From Tretioscincus oriximinensis (taxonomy: Eukaryota > Chordata > Lepidosauria > Squamata > Gymnophthalmidae), in NCBI GenBank assembly GCA_022410635.1, contig JAJVDF010000018.1, positions 2,712,932-2,776,931 on the forward strand: a DNA stretch of 64,000 nucleotides. Reading direction: 5' to 3'. Numbering within the stretch: the stretch's first letter is position 1; each line of letters begins with the position of its first letter. The notes under the pieces were generated by a model. That model did not search any database, was not told where the DNA came from, and worked only from the letters and a program-made list of their open reading frames with translations. Made by a program: the position numbers and the translations under genes. Below are positions 22,662 to 37,600 of the stretch, one piece after another.

Positions 22662-25600
22662 CTACAAGATAAACCAAAGAGCAAAGGAAGGTAAGCAAAT
22701 AATATCTTCAAACACAAGCTTGTTTCAATACAGCTTATTCACTTTGTTGCTGTGTGGTCCAAGGAGCTATAACAAACAAACACAGTATGGTAAATCATCA
22801 ATCGAGTTAGAACTTCTAATCTTGATGTTAGTAAATTTTATGAACAGAAAGAGTTGTTGTACAATCTGGTCTGACAAACAGTTCCTTCCGTAGCACTAAC
22901 TGAGCAGAGCTATTTCTGCAAGGACCAAATCAAATCATTCCTAGCATTAACATAAACATTGCATCTAAGAAGGATACACCCCATAAAGCTTCAGGAGACT
23001 GAAAGGACATAATCTGCTTTCAATGGAAATTTTAGAAAATCTGTAGAGAATCTTGAAGGAAAGACATTTCACCTTAATCTATAATTAAGCAATAATCATT
23101 TAAAAAAATCTTAAGTGAGCCTAAAGTGAGAGAACAGCACATGCCGTAACTTCTGCTTTTGCAGATGTTCTTTGGGCATATTTCAATATAGTGCATTACA
23201 ACTGATCAAGCTATAAAGTTTTTTTTTAAATCAAAGATTCATCAGCACTGGTTCATTAATGCTCTGGACTAAAGTATCATATGGCTAAAGGAATTTTCCG
23301 CAGAAACAGATAGTCTGCTCTGCACTTTCTTCAAGAGTTCGAATACAAGGAATGCTGATGATGAAATCAGAAAGTTCCCTTGAGGTTGCCATCAGGAGAC
23401 ACACTAATGTGCTCTTGTGAAAATATACCCGATTTAATTTCAATTTACTACCTACTTCTATACTTCACAGGGACATACAAGAAGTCTGTTAGTCCTTTAA
23501 TAGGTCAATCTAATTCATGTGCTGAACTATCTGAGGTTTTGCCTGTGTCAAACTGAATCCTGGCATCAGCAAACAAATGTGTAATACTTGTGGTGCCCCA
23601 ACTGCCTTGTTGGCATAAAGAGCCATGGCAGCCCTTTATGGCACATTTCTAACAGTTTACATGGGTCATAAAGAGCTCAAGAAACCTGACTCACAGGCTA
23701 AAGGGGATGGGGAGGTTCAGATTCCAGTTTGCAGGAGACACAAGTAGTGGCAGGTGTTCAGGAGTGCAACATAAGAAATGTCTTATTGAATCATGCCCCA
23801 ATCTATCTAGTGCTGCCCATTCTCAAGCAGCAGAAGGCAGCAAAATCAACCCCTGTTCTCAATTCCCTTCAAATGGCATTTAGAGGCCCTCCTGACTGCC
23901 TTTTCAGTCTGGAGGCAGAACCTTGGTATCTGTTCTAGTACCTATTGATACACCTTGCCTACATTAATGTGTCTAATCCTATCTTAAAGTTTTGCAAGTA
24001 AATTCCATGAACCAACCTTCTTGGTGCATGGAATTTCCCTTGTTTATCCTTTCCCTTGTTTATCCTCTCCTGCCCATCAGCTTTTTTGACAGCTCCCTAG
24101 TTATAGTGGCTACAAGGATGTTTAGCCTTTTTCCCACCTCTATACAGCTTCATTATCACAATGATACCATCCTTTTATGGCCCTAAAATCCTCAAATAGG
24201 CTATGCAGAAACAATACAGATGCTGTAAAGGCTTAGTTACCAAAGCAAACCTAAACTGAACCTAACATTTAAAGCCATGGGCATAGGTGGAGTGAGCCTG
24301 GTTAAATGGGTCTATCACCAAGAGCCAGCACAAAGTGAACAGAACCATGCTGAAATGGGTCATTGCCAACCCACTTCTTGAACAGAAGAAGGTGGCCAAA
24401 ATATTCACTCTCAACTCTGGCATATCTCTATTCATTATCTGTTCCTCTATTACATGGAAAGAAAAAATAACTGTAGTATTACAGAAGATACAATTATTTT
24501 AGAACACTACATGGTCTCACTGTTAAAAACCCATTTTTAAATCAGACTATTCACATTCACAGTAAATAATGTAACTTACAACTCATCCGGGCAGTTGATA
24601 GGTTGAGCTATTCTGAATCCATCTTTCAGATAGGCAGCCATCTCAAAGGGATCAATGTCAACATACGGCGTCTGTCCCAAAGTCATCAGTTCCCATAAGG
24701 TAACTCCAAAAGACCACTGGTGAGTTAATAACAGTTGTTTGATTTTTTAGAAATTTTAATATTTAATAAAAACAAGAATTCATACTTTCATGGTTAACAC
24801 ATAGTGCTTAAAATGCAGCAATAAGTATCCAAACTACTTCTTGGCTCCTGCCACTGGCACTGTTAGATTTTTTTGTGCATAAATGCAATAAGGTAAGATG
24901 GATTGTCTGTCATAAAGGGAAGAGGAAAACCATTTCCTTAAAAATATCTATATTTCATCAGTCTGGATCATATTGATGCCAGGTATCCTGCCAGAATATC
25001 TTAACTTACCACATCACTAGCACCAGAAAACTCATTATTGACCAAGCTTTCGAGGGCCATCCACCGCACAGGTCTATTTTCATTGTCTCCAAGGCAATGA
25101 TAATCCATGGGAAAGAGATCTCGAGACAGAGCATTGTCCGTAATCTTTACGTGAAGTGCATCATCAATGCTGCATATTAAAATATGAACAACCAGAGAAA
25201 CCAGTTAAAACTATTTATCTGTGCCTTAAATTATTCTTGATCTGTGAGCTCTGTAGTAAATGAAAAACTAGAAAAGCATTTAGGACATATGGTAGCTTAT
25301 AACTTCTTATGCAAATGGAAATGTTTCAACTGGTTCACCCTCCGCCTGTCCCATCTTACCAAGGAATTTACTTTCTCCTTTATATCTCATCTTCCTGGCA
25401 GTCTGCACGGAGCTACAGCCATTGACATGCTTTCAAGGCCTATAAGGCCTATGCGGGGAGGATTGTGCAGGCAATTGGCGCAGTTGCTAAGGAGACAGTC
25501 TCTCATCTGAGAGATCAGGTTTCGAGGCCCTGTGTCAGATGTGGGGAGAGATGAGCACCTTCTACTAGCCTGTAGCTCTAGCCAACCCAGCAATTCGAAA

Positions 25601-28600
25601 GTAAGAATTGCAAAAAATTACAACTGACTGCGACTAGATAAATGGGAACCACCACAGCCTGGTTTTTACAAGACAGTGTACCTCAATTCTGTCGATTTGT
25701 ATCATTCAGTACAACTCCCTGAGTACCCCAAATGTTTATCCTGAAGATGCAGAAGACAAATGGGAGAGTTATTGATCATAGCAATGGAGTGGAAGAGTAT
25801 GTATCTCTCAATAACACAAAGTTTCCATTTGATGCAACCTCTGTAGAAGCATAATCTGAAAATCACAAATTACAATGAGCTGGGATAGAATTCCAAGCTT
25901 TTTGAATCTGTGGTTGGCTATGGACTTCTGAAAGTGTGTCACAGGTATCAAACATAATTGATTATGTGAAGCATGAAAAAAAATCGAAGCTGGATAAAAA
26001 AGCAGATTTCTCTTTTTTCTTGTCTTTGGCAAGCTGTTTTTGTTGCAAGTTTGCAAGATTAAAGCAGAGAATTTGTGTAGCCTTCTATTCTTAGTACATT
26101 AAACTCCTCCTTAAATGTGCCCAATTAGTCTCCAAAAACAGACCATATAGTAAAAAAAAATGTGTAATATATTAGAATTAATAGTAATAACATCTTAATT
26201 AAAATTAAAATTAAGGTTTAAGAATTAAGCTCACACAGGCAACACCAGATGCCGTCTACATTTTGTTATCAAAAGTAAATTTTTCATAACATAGTATGTT
26301 ATTTGTGATTGAAGAAAAAAGGATAGAGAGTCCTTTTTCTCAGATATGGGACTTTGCAACTGAAGGTTTTCCTTTGTATAACAGATGAGGTTATAATAAA
26401 CAGACTATAAATGAAAATCTGGATTAAAAAATATTCACAAGGGGGGATTAAATGTACAGCAATAATTCCATACAGTACATCACTGTTCTCAAATGTTTTT
26501 AGCCTACGAATAAAGGAAAGAGCTATAATTGCCTGTTGCTATTGGAAAGCAATTTTCTGGTTAAAATGTCAACATTACTTCTAAATATGGTTGGTGCTAA
26601 AAGAGTTTTGTTGCAGTTCTTAACAGATTCAAGCAGAGAATGTTTGAGCTGAGTCAGACAAGGACCACTGATTTGCCCATATATAGTTATCTAGCCTAGC
26701 AAGAAATACCTGTTGACACAATTTTTAAACTTCATTGCTAGTATCACTTTCTTTGAATGTCCAGCAAAGGGGCCAGTAGAACTTTGAGACGAACTTGAGA
26801 AAAGTGGGTGGCATAAGCTTTCGTAGACACGGCTACTTCTTCAGATGCTCGAAAGATTGTATCTGTCTGTACCTGAGCAAGAGTCCTGGAGAGGTTGATG
26901 GATTTACACACCATTCGGCTAACACTGGTGCTTTCCATGGTAGTCAATTTCAGAGAAGCAGACGTGTCTACAAAAGCTTATGCCACCCACTTTTCTCAAG
27001 TTAGTTTCAAAGTGCTACTGGCCCCTTTGCTGGACTTTCTACTGGACTCCCTACTGCCCTGCTATGTCTCACTCTTGTAGAATAAACCACCTACATTTAT
27101 GGATTTGTAGTGAAAATGGAAGGGAAGCCTCATGCATTTCACTACAAATTTCAACACTGTCTTTCCCCACTTCTCCCCCTCTACCCTGAGAAATGCTTTG
27201 CATTTTAAGAAAAAAAAATGCTGCTCTGCCACTGATTTTAAGAACAATTTATTTATTTATTTATTTGTACTTATAACCCACCCTATACCCAAAGGTCTCA
27301 AGGCAGCCAACCATAGGGTGGTGCACATAGCTTTTGTTGCTTTCTCCACAACAGACACCCTGTGGAGTAGGTGGGGCTGAGAGTTCAAAGAACTGTGACT
27401 GGCCCAAGGTCACCCAGCTGACTTTCGTGGAGGAGTGGGGAATCGAACCGGGAGACGACCAGGTACAAGTCCAGCACTCTAATCGCTACACCAAACTGGC
27501 TCCCAAGACGAGTTTGTATTTCAAGACGAGTTTGTCTTTCCCCACCGTCTCCCCCCTCATGAGAAAGAACAAATGAATCCTACTATTTCAGTGTCCTGCT
27601 GCTTGAAGCTTTTAATTAAAAAACCGTGCTTCCCTACCCTTTTCAGCAGGGAAATGTAAGTTTTTTAATGCCCTAAAAAGCAAGGGGAGGAGGGGAAACA
27701 AACATATGGAGCTTTGCTCCATCACTGAATCACCCCAGAAGTAGAGAGCAATGATTGCTGCTTTCACCATTACATGTGAAAAACACAATACAATAGTGAA
27801 AGACAATAACATGTGGATGTATCCTAACATAATACAGATGTAAACTTCTTGAAATTTGTATCTTTTCAACGCTGATAGACCTCATTTTGCTAATGCAAGT
27901 ACAAATAGCCATCAACTTATGGTAGAGGCTTGGTATTTTTTGTACAATTCTACTGATCACTGAACAACAACAACAAAAAAAGGTAGCTTCTGGCAACATT
28001 ATGGTGTACCTTATTGTAGGAATTTTAGGGGAGGCTGTAGCATACTAATAATGGAGTTTGGGGGGTAGGAAAATCATTTCCCATATGAATACATAAACTA
28101 ATACTGCATATTTATCTTTAGGTCAATATTCTTTTTGTTACCTTGATAATCATATATAAGTTTCCATAATTATAAGCACAAAAAACTAAGATAAATTCTT
28201 TAACAGTACTCCTCGGTTGGGTAGAGCCTTTTCAGTAGTTGCCCCCTGTCTTTGGAGTAGTCTCCCCCTTGAGATACGTCAGTCATCATTGTATTATTTT
28301 AGAAGATTTTTGAAGACGCATCTTTCACCTGGCCTTTGGCTAAAGGAATGTCATTATTATTCCCATTTTAGATACTGTTTTTAATTTGTTAATTTTGTAT
28401 TGTGGTTTTATTGTTTGCTGCCCTGAGAGTTTTGGGTGTAGGCGGGATATATGGTAAGTGTAAATAAATATTAATTTAACCTTGAACTTATCAAAACTTC
28501 ACTGCACTCCACAATATCACATAATACAATTTTAGACATATTATTTAAGATTGTCATGTTGTCCAATGGATGATTTTATAAGGATTTCTGGGCCGAAAGA

Positions 28601-31600
28601 CAGAAGGCCATGATTGTTGCAAATTTAAAGAGGTTTGCCGTATGAAATATTACTTATTGGGGCCAGAGTTGGAGTAGGGTGGGACTGTTTGGGATTTTTC
28701 ATTTTGAAATATCGTATCCCTGATCAGAATGCAACCTCCTGTGTGGCTCTGAAGGTCAAAACACATAGAATGACAGATGCAGAAAATCTCATACAAACTA
28801 ATGGCCCTGGGAGATGCAATATTTACAAGATTCTTGGTTATACCTATGTAGGCAAAGGGCAGGGAATACTTTTCAGATCCTAAGGACCCTCAAACTGCTA
28901 GCCAGTGTTTTGACTGATTTTATTTATATTGCATTTTCAGGAAAGAATCCGTAAAAGCAGCTATTGCTTTATGAATGGATGCCAAATAGATTCCGTCATC
29001 TCTACTTAGAGATCTTTTGCCCTACCGCAACTACTTACACACAGTTTCTAGCAGCCAGGTCTTTGTGAATCACCTCTCTTCGGGCTAAGTAACTCATTCC
29101 ACAAGCAATCTGAATAGCCATATGTACAAGATCTTGTTGAGAAATTGCCTAAAAAAAATATGAACAATTATTTTAAAATGTCTTACAAAAATCTAAACAT
29201 GTTACTTAAATATGAATCTCTTGTGTTTGTTTCTCCAATTAGATGAAAGCACTTAAGCGCCAACAATATTACCAAAGTAAAACATGGGGCTCTAAATCAG
29301 TATAGTTTTGTTGTTTTGTTCCGTTTTCCACATATTTTCAGTGAAACAGGAATACAAATTGATATTATCACTGTGATCCTCCCTTTGTCTGATTAAGATT
29401 GACTGTGTTGGATATAGAATAGAAAGATATATAAAATTACTCCTAAAGACTGATAATGAAAACTGAATAATTCCATATAATATTTATTCACAGTTTGAAT
29501 TTTCATTTAAATTACTATATTAACATGTTGAATGGATGTGTATGCGGTCTGGTTTTTTAATTAATCTCTGTTATACATTTTTAAAAAAAATCTTAGCACA
29601 ATTGAACTTCTTACCTGAGGATTGTTAGCTTCTACCAGTTTGCACTGTCGCAAAAATAGCTTTAGGTTCCCCCAGTTCATATATGGTAACAGTACCATTG
29701 GTTTTTCCCCTTCTTCTATACAAACGTGGGTGATAGGAAGAAGATTTCTAGAGGGGAAAAATGTTTTGTGTCATCTACTATTAAGTCATAATAAGCTGCC
29801 GTAATAAACTGCCTAAAGAAGCAGTATTGCTTATCTCCATGCAAAACTATTTTGTTACCTTTTTTATGAAGAAATCTCAAGAAGCATTTTGTTCTTTTAA
29901 CAAGCACACAAAATGTATGACAGTAAAGATTTTAATATATTTCTAAACATTCAGATTTGTTAACTGTTAATATTTTTTAATACTTAAGGATACTCATTAA
30001 TATATTTTACAACAAAGTTTAATTACTCATCAGTGAAATTATATATTGTAACCATTCTTTAGCTTCCTTGATAAATATTTAAGCAAAAAGGAAGTTTATT
30101 TTACAGTCGCATTGTCGTCTCTATATCACTCTGCTCAATAATGCCTTTGAAATACGTTGTCTCAACTCCACCTCAGAATCTCTCCATCCCCTTACACAAC
30201 CCATTTTCATACACTGCATATTGCCTATTAGCAAAATGTTTCAAATATTCAAGTTAGTTTTTTCACATACCCCTAAATGTCCTATGTTTATACTCCTGAG
30301 GATATGCTTACCTCAGGTTGGGAATTATAAATCTAGAAGAATATACATGTGTAATCTTTAAGTATTAGGTGAGCTTTCTCTGAATCACTTTCTAGTTGCA
30401 TTGTATGCCATTTTCATGTACATGGAAATTCATGGCTGAAATGTGGAGGGATTTTTATTCTTACTTGAAGCATTGTAGACTGAGGACTATACAGATAACC
30501 ACGAAGTTAAACATTCTGATAGAAGGATTATTGTAAACACACAATATTGCTTCTAAAAACAAGCTTCACAAAACCCGACAACTCTGTTGACTAGACAAAC
30601 AAGTTTCATGTAATATTTATTAGTACTTGTATCCTACCCTATACCTGAAGGTCTCAGGGCAGCCAACCATAGGGTGGCGCACATAGTTTTTGTTGCTTTC
30701 TCCACAAGAGACACCCTGTGGAGTAAGTGGGGCTGAGAGTGTGATTGGCCCAAGATCACCCAGCTGGCTTTCAGGGAGGAGGAGTGGAGAATTGAACCGG
30801 GAGACTACCAGGTGCAAGTCCAACCCTCTAACCACTACAACAAACTGGCTCTATTTTGCTTTCCTCTGTTTGGACTGCCCAGGTGCATCTGGTGGGCCTC
30901 TGTGTGACATAGAATGATGGACTCGATGGGCTGTGGCCTGATCCAGTATGACTCTTCTTATGTTCTTATGTTCTTAAGAATACTAACCTGTGATGAAGAC
31001 CTCTAAGTTTACAACTTTCTGTCAGCATCATTATCACTTGGACCTCTGAAGCTTGATCTAAAAAAGATAAACTTGTTAAAACAACTTTTGTATTGGAAGA
31101 AACAACTGTGTTAACGAAGATGCATAATTTAAACTCAAAACATGCCAAATATAATGTGGACTACGTAAATGCAAAAACATCCAGAACTCTAATTTAATTC
31201 CAAAATACAAAACACTACATAGTATTTACACACTGTACAAGTATATCAACCATTAATTACTGTAGATAAAACAAATTAGTTTACGAGGATAGCTTTGTCA
31301 ATATAGTACTTTTTTCATGGAAACATTTTGTAGGTGAGTATTTTTCTATCTGAATGTCTGACAGATGAATGCATATTGTAATACAGTGAAAAATACTTAT
31401 ACATGCATTAAAAAATATTACTTAGGTCAAATTACCATAGATTTTAGTGAAAAGGGCATTATAAATAAACATTATTATAAATGTACAGCCCATCATAGTT
31501 ACAATAATCTAGAACAGTGATTCCCAATCTTGTGAACACATAGCAAAGTTATGTATACTGTCCTTCCTTTTGTTAACATGAATGGTATAATGTATGGAAA

Positions 31601-34600
31601 GAGACGGCTAAGGAATATATGCACAAATGCAATCTGTGTTCAGTTCGACGATGAACACATTTGCAAACATAAACAACAGGGTTTTCATTAATAATAAAGA
31701 CTTCTGAGGATGGACTGTGACTATTGAGGGTGGTTTGATTTGTCTAAACAGAAACATGTTTGAACAACAGCATGTTTGGTTAACGCAAACATGTTTGAAC
31801 ATGAAATGTATACAAGTGACTTTTTTTTTAGAAATCACTGCTTTCCAGTCAACTGTAAATAACTGAACTGAAAGTTATCAGCAACTATGTCTATGCACTC
31901 AGTCTATGACTTTGCATTAGAACATAATTACATGGGGTACCAAACTTCCACAAACTGAAAATGCATTCAGCCAAGAATATTGGTACATCTTAACTTCTTG
32001 AAAATGTTTTCAATCAATCTAGAGCACTCTTGAGTAATTTAATCTATGGTACCTAGACCCGATTTTTCAAAAAAGCCATGTAAGACACAAACCTCCAACA
32101 ACTGGTTTGCTACATTCTTATCATTCCCAAGGAAACATCAATGGGTGATACAGATAAAGTTTAACTCTGGGTTATGCTTTTTTAAAAAAAAATCCTTATC
32201 TGTCTTGATTTTATTCATTTTGCTTACTATTTTTTAAATTAAATTTGCCTCTTATCTAAATTAGTTTTAAGGAACCAATTTTTAATACATGAGTCTTTTT
32301 TTAAGAAAAATGGATTGAACACTGAATGACTGAATTTGTAAATCAATCCTTATATTTATACTGGACTGAATCCAAACATTTTGGATCCAGGTTTGATAGG
32401 ATTCCTTCTGCTAACAACCAAGGAACCATTTTATGAAAAAATTTATCACTCCATTTATGAAGCAACTTCTTCCAAACCATTGTGCTTTCTTATCAATACT
32501 GTTTCCTTGTTTCTGGTACGTCAACCAACTTTTACAACAAAACAAATTATATAAGCTTAACCCTTTATCAAAAATACAAAAAGGCTAATTCACTCTGAAT
32601 TTGGTTACATTAAAAAGCTGAATTTGGTTACATTAACTAAAACACAGATAGCAGCAATGAGTAAAGCAAACCTTAAAAAAATCATCCTTGTTATAATCTT
32701 ATTTAGCATACGCTGAAATAAAAAAAAGAAGTAAGAAATAAAAATGATTGGTATAAGCATCTTCTTACTTGGCTGCAAAATACCGGTACAAACAAAGATC
32801 ACAAACGTATCCAGCTCAGAGTGAAACTAGCAATATATTCATGAGGAACATAATGGGAATGGGGTCATTATGAAATAATTGGTATGGATTCTATATTGTA
32901 GCCTGGATACTGTTTTAGAGGCTACAACAAAAGCAGAGCCTTTTCTGCACTGGGGCAGCTGGAGTTCGTACAAGCATACAGATGGCAATTCCCATTCTGG
33001 GATAGATATATCCCAGAATACAAGGCTCAGTGTAAAAATGATGCCCTGCTTTTTTATCTCTTTATGTTGACTGAAAAGATATACTTGGATTTCACATACC
33101 CAAGTGACATTTTTCAAAAACGGAGTATAACTCATGCTGAAAACATACCTTTTACTGTTTTGATAAACACTTGCTTCTCTTTACTAGGGTCTTTTTCTTC
33201 TATTAGGGTTCCATGGAAAATTCGGCCAAATGTACCTAAGAATGCAAGAAAATGAGGTTCCAGTACTTAGTTTCTTCACTAGGTATTAATAATTTTTGCT
33301 GTAAGCTGGCATTCTAATTTCTACCTCACTATTGCAGTTTTAGCAGAATTCAGAATAAAAATGTTAGCACAAACTTTGACTTTAATCTGCAATTCTTTAA
33401 CTCACAATTTAGTAGAGATTGATCAAACATTGTAAAATATATTCAGCAAGACTGACCAGATGATTATGCTCCCAGCCAGTGCTTTTTTTCCAGAAAAAAA
33501 GTTGCCAGTACTAACGCCGGCGGTGGGGGGCGGTGGGGCGGGCGTCGGTGGCCACCGCCGATAACGCCATGCCCCCCTCGCCGGCGGCTAACGCAGCAGT
33601 ACCAGCACCTTTTATTTAGGCGGGGGAGGGGCGGGGGGAGCGGAGGCTGCCGCCGCCGCTCATTCCCGCGCCCCCCTGCCGCTGCCGCTAACTCCAGCCC
33701 CCACCGCCTAAATAAAAGGTGCCGGTACTGCGGCGTTAGCCGCCGGCGAGGGGGACGTGGCGTTAGCGGAGGCCAATAACGCCGCCACCGCCGATAACGC
33801 CACGCCCCCCTCGCCGACAGCTAACGCAGCAGTACCGGCACCTTTTATTTAGGCGGGGGGGTCGCCGGCGAGGGGGGCGTGGCATTAGCAGAGGCCGATA
33901 ACACCGCCACCCCCGCTAACTCTGCCCCCTCACAAAAAAAGCCCTGCTCCCAGCAAAAAATGTCTGTAGCATGAGTTGGTTTTTATATATATAGACAGGA
34001 TAGATAACAAAATATAAAATGAGCATAGTAAAAATAAGGACATGATAAAATAAATGACTGTGGGGACAGGAAGATGTTCACTCAACCAAAAGCTAGGGTA
34101 AAGATATATGTTTTTACAATATATTGTGGAATTTCCTGGTGCACCTCTGGGGGGGAGACTGTTTCACTGTCTGGCAACCACCACTGAGAAAGATCTATTC
34201 TAGATTTCCACCTCCTCAATTACTGAAAACATTCTGGATAAATTTAATATGAAAGTGTAGCTTATATATAAATCAAAACAACTTAAGTGTTGTTAAGCAT
34301 TATAAAGAAGACTTTCTTCTTGTGCACTGATTGAAGTATTAACAGTATCGCTACATAGTACTATTATAAATGAACTGGGGAAATTTATGGTAATTGCAAA
34401 ATAAATATGAGCACTGTGTAAGAAATTAATGTGTCAAAATTTAAAATCAGTTTGGAAAAAGCATGAGCAGATCTGCTGAATTGACTATTTTGATAAACAA
34501 AAAAATAAACAAAACACTTTGATATCAAGCATTATTATATATAACAAAGCCCAGTTTTGAAATTAAATTATAATTAACAAAACCCTCAGAATTGAGACTG

Positions 34601-37600
34601 GGAAATCAAAAGGACACATCTCTTGGCTTAAGCAAATCAGAACCCATCCACAGTGGTTGACTTGACTACACTTGTGGTGTATATATATATTCTAATGATT
34701 ATCTTAATATTTATGTTGGAAACTTTTTCCATTTTACCTTATTGACTTATACAGAGTAGGATTTGTTTTTCATCCACAATCTGCTCTAATATCTTAAACA
34801 CTCACTGCTTTCAGCAAGTTCTTAATCCTTAAATGTTTCTCAGAGACAAAAATGAGAACATAAAAAAGAGACTAATGCAGATATGTCAAACTGGTGGCCC
34901 TCCAGATGTTCCTGAAGTGCAACTCCCAACATTCCATTTAGCAGCATAGACACAGTGCTGGGAGTGAAGTAGAATGCTGGGAGTTGTAGTTCAGGAACAT
35001 CTGGAGGGCCACCAGTTTAACATCTCTGCTCTAATGCTAACATATTCCCTAGTTCTTCTTAAAAAAATTGCACAGGGGATGAAGGATGTTGGGGACTACC
35101 GAGAGTAATCTATAATTTTGGCTTGTTCATTCTTTTCTATTCATTAGAAAGTAAACCTAAATCACACAACAGCCCATGGAAGGCATATTATGGATACTAT
35201 GTACGATCACACTGCTTACAGTACTTTTAGAATTTAAGAAATGTGTACTAATACCTTCTTGAAGAACATCTTTCAATGTTATTCTTTCTCTGGAAATTGC
35301 TATGTCCTTTACTTTAGCTTTTGCCTCCATCAAAGTTACACTTTTAAGATCATTCTTCTCGATCCGTAAAGTAGGATAACCTGAGGAGCCAGCAGACCCA
35401 AACAATACCAATATAAATATCAAACAAAAGTCAAATTCTGAGACACTCTCTAAAACTGAACATATGTTGCAATCAAGACGAAAGGATGTTTAAGACATGT
35501 TGACAAACTTTTGTTCTTGGATCGCACCCAATACATATCGAATACCTTCGTCACAGGATACATAGTAAAATGAGCAATTATCTTTGGCTAATTACCATAT
35601 GCCACATACATTCAAAGAACTCCAGAATGTTTTAAACATGAAAGCATGCATACTGCCCTCTTCTGGACCTGCAAGATAATGACTATGCAAATACTCAGAG
35701 ATACTGCTAAAGGAGCTAGAAACATTTAGGAAATTCCAGAATGTTTAGCCTGAAAAAGGGAAGACGTTTATCCTGCCTAATTTCACTTGCAAAAGGAAGG
35801 ATTAGAACAGTGGGATGAAACTACAAAGTAGCAAATATTTTTTCATGCCACTGTATAACTTCAGAGAAAGTCAATGTTCATGCAGATTTAATAGCTGTTC
35901 CGGAGCATCAATGGTTATAAGCAATTGAGGATTTTTGTCCTTAAATAGAAAAATTGTATTTGGAGAAGTAATTGATAGAATTATAAAAGATCCTTACACC
36001 AGTGAGGATCTTAATGCTCCAATTCTGTAACCAGAGACTTACTAATAATTACTAGTTTAACACTTACTGGTAATTGGGGTTGCATTGTTAGGTGTATCAG
36101 CCCTCAGGTACTGTGTTGTTTGAGTTGAAGGTTGGGATAAACCTTGAGAACTACTGCTGTCACTAATGCTGTTGAAAAAAAAAAGACTGCATAAAATTTG
36201 TAACAAAATTACCTGACATTGTAGCAACTCTGTTTCTCGTCTATGTCAATCATGTAAAAAAGAAACAACTCCATTATATAACAGACATTTAGGTGTCTCA
36301 GTATGTAGACACAATGCAATTCGTGCTTTTCTACTATAGTACTTGTTTATCCTAAAAAAGTTCCAATATGGAGTCTAGCAGGTCCAAAACAAATAAAACT
36401 GAACATGAACCAAGAACACAAACATACAATGCTGTATTTGGGGAAAAAAATCTATATACATTCTGACTGGCTTATTTGTGAAACAAATTTATTATCCCCA
36501 AAACCTAAAGGGAAAACACTTCTGTCAAATACTTTCATTTTTTTTTTAAATAAACTTTGAGTAGCAAGTTACAGGTTATCTAAAGTTTAATTAGTTCTTA
36601 CAGTTAAACATATAAAATGATTTCAACCCCAAATTCAGAGTTCCAAATTTTGTAATAATTGAGAATATTTAGAAACAGCAGAGACAAAAATAACATCAAT
36701 AACAATGAGATTCAGATTTCGGTACAACTGGGAATATTGGATTGCAAAATTTCTGGCATCACTCAGCAAGCACCATCATTTAAAATATGATATTCATATA
36801 ACAGTTCATATTAAAACCTTTCTAATGGATTTCCATATTATAATTTATCTTCCAGTATCCATTGAAAGAGGGAATGTGGTGATAATCCCTAAATAGCTTG
36901 CTAGCTTTTTGTTCATACGTTTGCTGTATTTAAAACTAGGAAAATTTGTACTGGTTTTTAAAACTATGAATTGTAACTCATGGTGTTCACAGACTTCCAT
37001 TTCCTGTTTGACCCTGCTCCTCACATTACAAAATTTTCTCTTTTAAACCTCTTGATATGAGAAGTAGCAGAAATAGAACAGGGCAAATGTTTCAGGGGGT
37101 TTGCTTCTCACATTGGATGAAAGGAATGTATCCCAGAAGCTCTTGTAATGCTCCCCTTTCTGCACCCTACCATAAAGGAGCTAAAAAAATTAGAAAAATG
37201 AACTCCTGATTTGGGGAGTAGCACAGAGGTGCTTCCCTTCCTAATAGAAAAAGGGAAGCACCCCTTCTCCATCCCTTGCAGAACACAGTTCAAACTCTTC
37301 ACTACTCCCACAAATAGAACAATGTTTTAGGCTTTTGAAAATTGGAAGATTTGTTGCCTCTCTGTCTTCAGCAAAACCCTAGTTAACTTTTGCACTTGCT
37401 TGCCCCCATTATCCAGTAAAACACCGTTTTCTTCANCTTTGTACTTTTGAAGAAACCTAGTGTAAGTTCTGCAAGAGAGAGAGACAGAGAAGAGTTTCAC
37501 TTTTCTACCCTCGAAAGGAATGCCGATTTTTCACAAGTGCAAAGATGAAGGTGTGTGTATTTTATGCAGGAAGAATGTGCAAAGGAAAAAATTCCAGTCT

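Noticed and set aside
22633..22893. 86-codon plus-strand frame
   Set aside because: Overlaps the antisense of RYK exon 15; a shadow frame.
25436..25510. tRNA gene
   Set aside because: A- and B-box-like motifs are present, but the sequence does not fold as a cloverleaf and continues into SINE body sequence.
26795..27080. Several 60-70 codon frames with TKAYATHFSQV
   Set aside because: They come from the arms of the family H hairpin, on both strands; not genes.
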